Assembly: GCA_030665485.1 (NCBI GenBank)
Contig: DAOUZV010000085.1
Location: 1-5,448, forward strand
From: Chloroflexota bacterium
GTDB taxonomy: Bacteria; Chloroflexota; Dehalococcoidia; JABGRK01
DNA: 5,448 nucleotides
Direction of reading: 5' to 3'
The stretch's first letter is position 1; each line of letters starts with the position of its first letter. The notes under the pieces are model-generated. The model was not told the DNA's origin. It worked only from the letters and a program-made list of their open reading frames with translations, and ran no database searches. Made by a program: the position numbers and the translations under genes. This document shows positions 1 through 5,183 of this stretch, in pieces.

Positions 1-1
1 G

Positions 2-373
2 GTTGAGCCTACTGATCTCTATGATCTTGAGGTTACCGGAGCAGCAATGAATTGGGATTATACAGGTGGTGTGGCGACTTTATCATCACCAACACTTACC
101 TATACCAATATTGGTAAAGATGGCGATGCCACCAATGGTGACGCCATATACGCAGCAAAATGCGCTTCCTGCCACGGAACTGATGGGAAGACCATTACAG
201 ATGTTGATGGCTATCCTAGTGTTGGGGCGTTCCTTCGTGCAAAACCACATGAGGCTTGGTTCAAGATAAAGTTTGGTGAACCCGGAGCCATGCCAACTGG
301 TATGGTAACGTCAACTTCTGATCTGCAGGACCTTTACAAAGCTCTTACTAATAGTACAAATTATCCAGACTAA
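2..373 (+). CDS. c-type cytochrome, C-terminal part (5' end outside window)
   Basis: This is a monohaem cytochrome c domain, likely periplasmic or outward-facing, that would carry electrons in a respiratory chain. The reading frame is open to the left edge, so the gene starts upstream. The ATG at 47 has a fair GGAG before it, but a start there would give a 108-aa protein with no signal peptide, which a cytochrome c needs for export and haem attachment. The haem site CASCH is encoded at 161-175 and is followed by GTDG, typical of class I cytochromes c. The Met of GAMPTGM (codon at 290-292) is the likely distal haem ligand. The last helix, around DLQDLYKALTN, fits the usual C-terminal helix. 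The residues before the haem domain (through about 130) are rich in Thr, Ser and Tyr and may be the end of another domain or a linker. The redox partner cannot be told. The gene converges with the minus-strand gene ending at 509 and has no visible link to the methyltransferase operon. Confidence 0.85.
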   Translation, partial: VEPTDLYDLEVTGAAMNWDYTGGVATLSSPTLTYTNIGKDGDATNGDAIYAAKCASCHGTDGKTITDVDGYPSVGAFLRAKPHEAWFKIKFGEPGAMPTGMVTSTSDLQDLYKALTNSTNYPD

Positions 374-384
374 TCAGAGAATAA

Positions 385-426
385 CTGAGGGGCCGTTTTT
401 AGATATTTAATCAGACGGTCCCTTAG
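385..426. terminator. 12-bp stem-loop between convergent genes, probable bidirectional terminator
   Basis: CTGAGGGGCCGT (385-396) pairs with ACGGTCCCTTAG (415-426) over 12 bp, including two G-U pairs on the plus-strand RNA, around an 18-nt loop. It starts 12 nt after the cytochrome stop and lies downstream of the minus-strand gene as well, so it could end both transcripts. Neither side has a strong U-run. The minus-strand side continues TTATTCT, which is the better of the two; the plus side continues TATACCCC. The stem is clear, and the terminator role is inferred from its position. Confidence 0.5.
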
Positions 427-508
427 TATACCCCTCATATGATGGGTCCTCTATTAACGACATAGTTTGAAGTTGTATCAAACGTTGTGATGATGATTTC
501 TTAAATGG

Positions 509-973
509 TTATGATTGCAGTTCAATCGTTGTTTTAATCTCTTTAAAATGCTCTTTAACCGCTCGCTTCAATCTCGGCCTAACAAATAATACACCTAGAA
601 TCCAGCCCAGTAGCCAGCCCTTCACCCTAAATTCTGCATTATATTGGATGTGAGTAACACCAGCTTCTTCTGATAAAGCTATACGTTCTCGTCTCGTCGC
701 AAGAGGTCCTTGAATTTCACAAAACTCTATTGATTCAGGTTCATGTAAAATCACTTCTTCCACTGTCCGGAAGCTTTTTTGTAATCCAAATAGTATTGGA
801 ACTGCAGTTTTAAATTCCACCAACAATTTCTCGCCATCTCGCGACAATACAGTAGAGTGCGTTTCAGAGACAGCTGTATCGCTACCGAAATCGGTTAAAA
901 ATTCAAAGATCCGACTTTGTGGTGCCGCAATTTGCTCTTTGATAGCTGAAATTTGAATTGTGGTCAGTCGCAC
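509..973 (-). CDS. SRPBCC/START-like small protein (polyketide cyclase / Bet v1 fold family)
   Basis: The 154-aa product fits the length of single-domain SRPBCC proteins, which form a helix-grip pocket for hydrophobic ligands. It opens with a short beta strand and then IAAPQSRIFEFLTDF (about residues 15-29), matching the family's usual opening of an APxxxVWxxLTD-like helix. Beta strands follow to about residue 117 (for example HIQYNAEFRV), and then a long C-terminal helix with GWLLGWILGVLFVRPRLKRA (about 119-138). That hydrophobic stretch is normal for the closing helix and is not strong evidence of a membrane segment. The start chosen is GTG at 973, with GAGGG (980-984) 6 nt upstream. In-frame ATGs at 994, 1039 and 1189 lack a good ribosome site, and the ATG at 994 overlaps a candidate -10 box. 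The residues such starts would add look like translated non-coding DNA. Ligand and function are unknown. It is divergent from the methyltransferase operon, so co-regulation is not shown. Confidence 0.7.
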   Translation of the reverse strand: MRLTTIQISAIKEQIAAPQSRIFEFLTDFGSDTAVSETHSTVLSRDGEKLLVEFKTAVPILFGLQKSFRTVEEVILHEPESIEFCEIQGPLATRRERIALSEEAGVTHIQYNAEFRVKGWLLGWILGVLFVRPRLKRAVKEHFKEIKTTIELQS

Positions 974-992
974 CAATAACCCTCGCGCCCGC

Positions 993-1019
993 ATTATATC
1001 ATCAAATGATGGGTGACAA
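993..1019 (-). promoter_or_regulatory. candidate sigma70-type promoter for the minus-strand SRPBCC gene
   Basis: On the minus strand TTGTCA (1019-1014, five of six to TTGACA) and TATAAT (998-993, perfect) are separated by 15 nt, a little shorter than the usual 16-18. Transcription would begin near 986, leaving a short leader that carries GAGGG before the GTG at 973. This arrangement supports the GTG start over the upstream ATGs. It was found by eye and is not proven. Confidence 0.35.
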
Positions 1020-1395
1020 CCTACACCATATACGGTCATTAATAACCGCTCACAAAGGAACACCTGCATCACACAAAACTGGCAAAACCATCGTCCCGGC
1101 AGCGGGTGACGACACATCACTGGCGACAGCGGCACTGGACAGAACGGTCTATTTATAGTATTATTCTTAAAGTTAAGCTGCGGTTCCATGAAAGGAGTTC
1201 AAAGCTAAACAAGGAGGATATGGTTTGATCTGACGAAGCAAGACAATATATACGGGGGTTTCCATCCGTAGATATCCACCTTCGCCTCTTACAGATCGAT
1301 AACTTAATCCCTTTCCAATCAACCCCTCCAAAGTCCATCCAAGATTCTCCCCTTTGAAAAAACCAAACCCAAGCTTTAATTTGAATTATAAAAAT

Positions 1396-1414
1396 AATCC
1401 CCCGGGATTTTTAT
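1396..1414. terminator. weak A/T-flanked hairpin, possible terminator or leader structure
   Basis: AATCC (1396-1400) and GGATT (1405-1409) can pair across a 4-nt CCCG loop. A T-run follows on the plus strand (TTTATT), and on the minus strand the complement reads ATTATTTTTAT. The stem is only 5 bp, so it would be a poor terminator alone. It could insulate the operon from upstream transcription or form part of its leader. Low confidence. Confidence 0.25.
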
Positions 1415-1465
1415 TCTAGTCGGGAACGCAGATAGTTCTTTCTCGGCTGACACATAGGAAATACA

Positions 1466-1470
1466 AGAGG
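1466..1470 (+). promoter_or_regulatory. ribosome binding site of the first operon gene
   Basis: AGAGG sits 9 nt before the ATG at 1480. An in-frame stop at 1417-1419 and the lack of any other ATG, GTG or TTG with a better site in between support this start. Confidence 0.5.
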
Positions 1471-1479
1471 TACATCGTT

Positions 1480-2160
1480 ATGTTGGTTACGGCCAGAACA
1501 ATTGATATAGAAATAGATAAGAATCAGGTTTACAAATACCTGGGATATGACGTCGGCAGCGAACCGCCGCTGCGTATGGAATCCCTCATAGGCGAACATA
1601 TCAAACTGGGTAATGAATTCATCTGTCCGTGCACAACGTACACCATTTTGGACGTGGAATTCGTTCTGGGCACAAGGGCGTTTCTGGAAGGCTACGTCGC
1701 TTTCGATAGCGGGGTGGTCAGCCAACTGCTACGCAAGTGTCAGAAGGTTGCCTTATTCGTGGCAACCATCGGGGATGATCTTGAATACGTGGCATGCCGC
1801 CTGGCCGAGGACGGGTTGATGCTGCAATCGACAGTACTGGAATCCATCGGCTCAAGCGCGGTGGAGCAGGCGGCAGACTTTTTGCATGAGAGGATAATCG
1901 ATACAGCAGAGTTGCAGGGGCTCGTTGCCAGCAAGCGGCGTTTCAGCCCGGGATACTGTGACTGGAACGTTGACCAGCAAAAACAGCTGTTTGAAGCTTT
2001 AGACGCAAGCTCAATAGGGGTGGAGCTATCCGAAACATGCCTCATGCTTCCACGTAAGTCCATCTCGGGCATTATCGGTATAGGTCTTGCTGAGCATGGG
2101 ATAGAAAACTACAATCCTTGCCCGGCTTGCGATAAATCAGATTGTACAGGTAGAAGATAG
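1480..2160 (+). CDS. stand-alone methionine synthase activation-domain-like protein (corrinoid reactivation)
   Basis: The 226-aa product resembles the C-terminal activation domain of cobalamin-dependent methionine synthase (MetH), as a separate protein. In MetH this domain binds AdoMet and remethylates cobalamin that has slipped to inactive Co(II). The key match is RFSPGYCDW (residues 154-162), the RxxPGY AdoMet-binding motif. A second conserved block is SETCLMLPRKSISGIIGI (184-201), where family members have a similar TES-x-M-x-P-x-KS-x-SG stretch. The protein ends in C214-P-A-C217-D-K-S-D-C222, a cysteine cluster absent from E. coli MetH that could bind a metal or Fe-S centre. As first gene of the operon, with the next start 7 nt after its stop, it probably keeps the operon's corrinoid protein active, in place of the ATP-driven RamA type, which is not seen here. 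No methionine synthase catalytic modules precede it. The family call is firm; the partner and chemistry are inferred from context. Confidence 0.85.
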   Translation: MLVTARTIDIEIDKNQVYKYLGYDVGSEPPLRMESLIGEHIKLGNEFICPCTTYTILDVEFVLGTRAFLEGYVAFDSGVVSQLLRKCQKVALFVATIGDDLEYVACRLAEDGLMLQSTVLESIGSSAVEQAADFLHERIIDTAELQGLVASKRRFSPGYCDWNVDQQKQLFEALDASSIGVELSETCLMLPRKSISGIIGIGLAEHGIENYNPCPACDKSDCTGRR

Positions 2161-2167
2161 GAGTTTA

Positions 2168-3613
2168 ATGAGTGTCGCCAGAAAGGGACTGCCAGGAGGT
2201 AGTTATAAACCGTTATCAGATGAAGCGATAGGGAAAATACACAGAACCGCAATGCGGATAATAGAAGAAATAGGATTTCAGGTAAACTCTCAAGACGCAC
2301 AACAGTACTTCGAGCAAATCGGCGCCACTATAGATAAAGAAAAACGTATTGTGCGCCTGCCTCAAAAAACAGTAATTGAGCTCATAGAAAAAGCCCCCTC
2401 CGAATTTACGCTTTGCGGTAGCGACGAAAAAAACGACATACACCTGGGCGGCAGCCGTGTTTACACCGGAACCGGAGGAACCGCTCTTTACGTTTACGAA
2501 CCAGACCGCGACGAAAAACGTCCCGCCAGCTTAAACGACCTTAAAAAAATCGCCAAGCTGGTTGATGGGCTGGATAACATCCATCTGCTTCTTTTACCCA
2601 CTTATCCCAACGAACTACCGGTAGACCAGATCGACGTTAATCGATTTTACGCCGGGTTGAACAATACCGGCAAACATATAATGGGCGGCGTTTACACGCT
2701 CGAAGGAATAAAAAACGTAATAAAAATGGCCGAAATCATCGCCGGTGGGAAACAGCAGTTGCGCAAACGTCCGATTATATCGATGATAGCCTGCAGCATG
2801 AGCCCGCTTAAACTCGATGAACACTACGCCGACATGATGATAGCCATCGCCAAAAGCGGCATACCGCTGGTATGCCCAGCAGAGCCGCTGTGCGGGGCAA
2901 CCTCGCCGATAACGATCGCCGGAAATGTTCTGATGCAGACGGTAGACTCGCTCATGGGCGTAATGCTGACACAAATCGTCAACCCGGGAACACCGGTCAT
3001 ATTCGGCTCTGTTGCCACCAGCACAGATTTGCGGGACCTCAAGTACCTGGCCGGCTCCGTTGAAATGGGCCTTACCAACGCCGGCAGTGCCCAAATGGCG
3101 CAGTTCTATAAGCTACCCTTCTACGCAACGGGCGGCATGACCGACTCCAAGGTGTTGGATAGCCAAAGCGGCTATGAATCGGCTATTACCAACCTGCTCT
3201 GCGCGCTGGCAGGCTCCAACTTCATTCACGATTCGGCCGGGCTCATGGAATTTGCCATGACCGTCTGTTTGGAAAAATACGTTATAGATAACGAGATACT
3301 GGGAATGGTGATGAGGGCCGTTGACGGCATCAAGGTAGATGACGAAACGCTGGCCTTCGATCTTATTAAACAGGTCGGACCCGCCGGCAACTTCGTTACC
3401 GCAAAACACACCAGGCGCCACATGCGAAGTGAGCATTACGAGCCTACCCTGACCGATAGAAACTTAAGGGAAGACTGGGAGGCAGAGGGAGGAAAGACTA
3501 CCTGGGAGAGAGCGAAAGTAAAGGTTAAGCAGATCATAGAAAACAATGACTACGGTTTGCCGGAAGAGGTAAAGAATAAAGTGCTCTCTGAGATACCAGA
3601 CATTGTACACTAG
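2168..3613 (+). CDS. MttB-superfamily (non-pyrrolysine) methylamine/betaine:corrinoid methyltransferase
   Basis: The 481-aa product is a full-length MttB-family TIM-barrel enzyme of the type that transfers a methyl group from a quaternary or tertiary amine to Co(I) of a corrinoid protein. Family blocks include the N-terminal helical region (LSDEAIGKIHRTAMRIIEEIG, about 16-36), TGTGGTALYVYEPD (100-113), CPAEPLCGATSPIT (236-249), ATSTDLRDLKYLAGSVEMG (283-301), TGGMTDSKVLDSQSGYES (321-338), and the C-terminal HYEPTLTDR with W437. No in-frame TAG interrupts the frame, so it lacks the pyrrolysine of archaeal trimethylamine methyltransferase and belongs with MtgB-like enzymes. Known substrates in that group include glycine betaine, proline betaine and carnitine; which applies here cannot be read from sequence. 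The start is ATG with TAGGAG (2158-2163) overlapping the upstream stop, so translation is probably coupled. The next gene begins 2 nt after its TAG stop. Confidence 0.9.
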   Translation: MSVARKGLPGGSYKPLSDEAIGKIHRTAMRIIEEIGFQVNSQDAQQYFEQIGATIDKEKRIVRLPQKTVIELIEKAPSEFTLCGSDEKNDIHLGGSRVYTGTGGTALYVYEPDRDEKRPASLNDLKKIAKLVDGLDNIHLLLLPTYPNELPVDQIDVNRFYAGLNNTGKHIMGGVYTLEGIKNVIKMAEIIAGGKQQLRKRPIISMIACSMSPLKLDEHYADMMIAIAKSGIPLVCPAEPLCGATSPITIAGNVLMQTVDSLMGVMLTQIVNPGTPVIFGSVATSTDLRDLKYLAGSVEMGLTNAGSAQMAQFYKLPFYATGGMTDSKVLDSQSGYESAITNLLCALAGSNFIHDSAGLMEFAMTVCLEKYVIDNEILGMVMRAVDGIKVDDETLAFDLIKQVGPAGNFVTAKHTRRHMRSEHYEPTLTDRNLREDWEAEGGKTTWERAKVKVKQIIENNDYGLPEEVKNKVLSEIPDIVH

Positions 3614-3615
3614 TT

Positions 3616-4425
3616 ATGATAACAATTGGAGAAAACATCAACGCAACAGCCAAGTCTGTTGCGCAGGCAATAAACAATAGAGATACTGAGTTCATACAAA
3701 ACAGAGCCAAAGTCCAAGCAGAGGCCGGTGCAGATTATATAGACGTAAACGCAGGTTCAGGTTACGGTTCACAGGAACAATCCATTGCAGCCATGCAGTG
3801 GGTAATGGATACAGTACAGCAAGCTACAGACAAACCTCTTGTCATTGACAGCGATGACCCAAAAGTGCTTCAGGCAGCACTCGCGCGATATTCCGGTGAC
3901 AATGTCATCATCAATTCAGTAACCGCCGAGCCCGAAAGGCTAACCTCAATCGGTTCCCTCGCAGCTAAGCGTAGGGCATCATTGGTTGCGCTGGCTATGG
4001 GAGAGGCGGGAATACCGGACAACGTTTCAGACAGGCTGGCGGCCTGCGACCGGATAGTTAAAGAACTGGCCAAACTCGGCGTTCCAACGGAAAGTATCTA
4101 CTTCGATGCGCTGGTTCTACCTATATCCGTAGATCCATCTCAGGGCATGATAACACTTAACACCATAGCGCGGATAAAACAGCGCTATCCCGAGGCCAAA
4201 ACGGTGGTGGGATTGAGCAACATATCCTACGGTCTGCCCAACAGGAACATTGTCAATCGTTCCTTCATGTTAATGGCAGCATATGCCGGGCTCGATGCAA
4301 TCATAGTCAATCCGCTGGACACAAAAATGATGGGGCTGATCAAGGTGGCCGATCTGCTTACCGGCAACGACCCAATGTGCAGAGCATATATCAGGGCCCA
4401 CAGAAAAGGCCTATTACAAGATTAA
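3616..4425 (+). CDS. methyltetrahydrofolate:corrinoid methyltransferase (pterin-binding, AcsE/MtgA-like)
   Basis: The 269-aa product is a pterin-binding TIM-barrel methyltransferase, close in length to AcsE (MeTr) of acetogens and MtgA of glycine betaine users. It moves methyl between methyl-corrinoid and tetrahydrofolate; here most likely from the corrinoid protein to THF. Visible family features are an N-terminal strand (MITIGENINAT), GADYIDVNAGSG (38-49), VIDSDDP (76-82), NVIINSVTAEPER (96-108), YFDALVLPIS (162-171) and VGLSNISYGLPNR (198-210). D78, N100, D164 and N202 fall where the pterin-binding Asp and Asn residues of Moorella AcsE are expected (recalled as D75, N96, D160, N199), so the enzyme looks intact. 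The ATG lies 2 nt after the preceding stop and I see no Shine-Dalgarno before it, so it probably depends on ribosomes from the MttB gene. It lacks the homocysteine domain that would make it part of a methionine synthase. Confident family call; direction is inferred. Confidence 0.9.
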   Translation: MITIGENINATAKSVAQAINNRDTEFIQNRAKVQAEAGADYIDVNAGSGYGSQEQSIAAMQWVMDTVQQATDKPLVIDSDDPKVLQAALARYSGDNVIINSVTAEPERLTSIGSLAAKRRASLVALAMGEAGIPDNVSDRLAACDRIVKELAKLGVPTESIYFDALVLPISVDPSQGMITLNTIARIKQRYPEAKTVVGLSNISYGLPNRNIVNRSFMLMAAYAGLDAIIVNPLDTKMMGLIKVADLLTGNDPMCRAYIRAHRKGLLQD

Positions 4426-4428
4426 AAC

Positions 4429-4433
4429 GGAGG
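4429..4433 (+). promoter_or_regulatory. Shine-Dalgarno deciding the GTG start of the corrinoid protein
   Basis: GGAGG lies 5 nt before the GTG at 4439 and just after the TAA at 4423-4425. No ATG lies between, and the encoded N-terminus (SEDILSLIKENVVQGRI) matches the family's opening helix, so GTG is the start. Confidence 0.75.
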
Positions 4434-4438
4434 AACTA

Positions 4439-5119
4439 GTGAGCGAAGACATACTGAGCCTAATTAAAGAAAATGTCGTTCAGGGCAGAATAAACCAGGA
4501 AGACGAGGGTATGGAGGAAGGGATGGAGGGAAAACCGGCGGTAACCGAGCTCGTCCAAAAGGCCCTTGACGATGGAATAGACGTACAGAAGATAATAAAT
4601 GACGGTCTGACCAGCGGAATGGATATCGTCGGGCAGAAGTTCGAGAAAAAAGAATACTACATTCCGGATATGCTGGCCTCGGCGGAAGCGGTTGGCGCGG
4701 CCATGGAAATGCTCGAGCCTCATCTGGCCAAAAACGGTATCGAGCCCAAGGGCAAGATAATCGTGGCCACGGTAAAGGGTGATCTGCACGATATCGGCAA
4801 GAACATCGTTACCATACTGCTGCGTGGCGCCGGCTACCTGGTCAAGGACTTGGGCAATGACATCGACGACCAGACGATCGTGGATGCCGTAAAAAAGGAG
4901 CAGCCGCAGTTTCTGGGGCTGTCCGCTCTGCTTACCAGCACCATGACTCATATGAGAGCTATTGTTCAGTCGCTCAAGGATGCCGGTATAAGAGACAAGG
5001 TAAAGGTAATCGTAGGCGGCGCGCCTGTATCCGAGCAGTTCGCCAAGGATATCGGTGCCGACGGATTCGGTGCCGACGGATTCCAGGCGGTATCGGTAAT
5101 AGACTCTCTTAATTCTTAA
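4439..5119 (+). CDS. corrinoid methyl-carrier protein (MtbC/MtgC-like)
   Basis: The 226-aa product is the small corrinoid protein that carries the methyl group between the MttB-type enzyme and the THF methyltransferase. An N-terminal four-helix cap domain (about 1-98) is followed by a Rossmann-like B12-binding domain. GDLHDIGKN (114-122) is the cobalamin motif, with H117 as the lower-axial Co ligand. SALLTSTM (162-169) and VGGAPVS (192-198) line the nucleotide-loop side, and the chain ends IGADGF-GADGF-QAV. Two oddities are seen: an acidic stretch QEDEGMEEGMEG (20-31), with a doubled EGME, sits between the first cap helix and the usual ALDDGID segment and seems extra compared with usual family members; and the GADGF repeat is encoded by a perfect 15-bp tandem. 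Being central to the operon, this protein is probably shared by the flanking methyltransferases and is the likely target of the activation protein at 1480. Function is confident; the significance of the oddities is unknown. Confidence 0.92.
   Translation: MSEDILSLIKENVVQGRINQEDEGMEEGMEGKPAVTELVQKALDDGIDVQKIINDGLTSGMDIVGQKFEKKEYYIPDMLASAEAVGAAMEMLEPHLAKNGIEPKGKIIVATVKGDLHDIGKNIVTILLRGAGYLVKDLGNDIDDQTIVDAVKKEQPQFLGLSALLTSTMTHMRAIVQSLKDAGIRDKVKVIVGGAPVSEQFAKDIGADGFGADGFQAVSVIDSLNS
4505..4528 (+). repeat. two imperfect 12-bp tandem copies coding EGME-EGME
   Basis: GAGGGTATGGAG is followed directly by GAAGGGATGGAG. The copies differ at three positions, all of them third-codon positions (GAG/GAA and GGT/GGG) apart from those leaving the protein unchanged, so both encode Glu-Gly-Met-Glu (residues 23-30 of the corrinoid protein). 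It lies in the acidic loop of the cap domain and suggests a local duplication. Confidence 0.6.
5052..5083 (+). repeat. perfect 15-bp tandem repeat in the corrinoid gene
   Basis: CGGTGCCGACGGATT occurs at 5053-5067 and again at 5068-5082, with one matching base on each side. It encodes GADGF twice near the C-terminus of the corrinoid protein. As I recall the family, this spot usually reads GADGY-xxDA-xxAV at the same spacing, so it may be a copy-over of sequence and not an insertion. Confidence 0.8.
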
Positions 5120-5170
5120 TGACATTAACCTGCAGGCTTTTTGGACCAACAAGCGTGTGTTTGCATATTT

Positions 5171-5177
5171 AAGGAGG
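5171..5177 (+). promoter_or_regulatory. strong Shine-Dalgarno before the second MttB-family gene
   Basis: AAGGAGG, a full match to the anti-Shine-Dalgarno, lies 6 nt before the GTG at 5184. It decides a GTG start, and the encoded N-terminus begins at the position usual for the family. Confidence 0.8.
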
Positions 5178-5183
5178 AACCAA

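Larger units (their letters stand above)
974..1479. other. 506-bp intergenic region without a recognisable gene
   Basis: This gap separates the divergent SRPBCC gene and the methyltransferase operon. Translation in all frames gives only short products that I do not recognise. It contains the minus-strand promoter candidate (993-1019), an AAGGAGG Shine-Dalgarno-like sequence at 1211-1217 with no usable open frame behind it, a possible paired region (GGATAT at 1215-1220 with ATATCC at 1272-1277, enclosing ACGG/CCGT at 1252-1255 and 1265-1268), and an A/T-flanked hairpin near 1396-1409. The operon promoter should lie in its right half. One weak candidate is TTGAAA (1354-1359) with TTTAAT (1375-1380), spaced 15 nt. 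I looked for a cobalamin riboswitch, because the downstream genes are corrinoid genes, and saw no B12 box or conserved core. Confidence 0.6.

Noticed and set aside
465..483. GTTTGA/TCAAAC 6-bp hairpin with 7-nt loop between the convergent genes
   Set aside because: A/T-rich short stem with no T-run on either side; the 385-426 stem is the better terminator candidate.
958..1158. 66-codon plus-strand frame
   Set aside because: It overlaps the minus-strand gene's start and promoter, has no family resemblance and no ribosome site.
974..1189. N-terminal extension of the minus-strand SRPBCC gene from the ATG at 1189
   Set aside because: The added 72 residues look non-coding and come before the usual family start; the GTG at 973 has a well-placed GAGGG and sits just after a promoter candidate.
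1153..1338. 61-codon minus-strand frame with GGGGAG before its ATG
   Set aside because: The product is unrecognised, and it overlaps a region with other weak signals; a ribosome-like purine run alone is not enough.
974..1479. Cobalamin riboswitch upstream of the corrinoid operon
   Set aside because: Expected from the gene content, but no B12 box or conserved core sequence could be found on the plus strand.
2615..3094. 159-codon minus-strand frame inside the MttB-type gene
   Set aside because: Shadow of the real gene; no family features and no ribosome site.
2168..3613. Pyrrolysine-containing trimethylamine methyltransferase
   Set aside because: The gene is full length without any internal TAG; the TAG at 3611-3613 is the end, and reading through it reaches a TGA after one codon.
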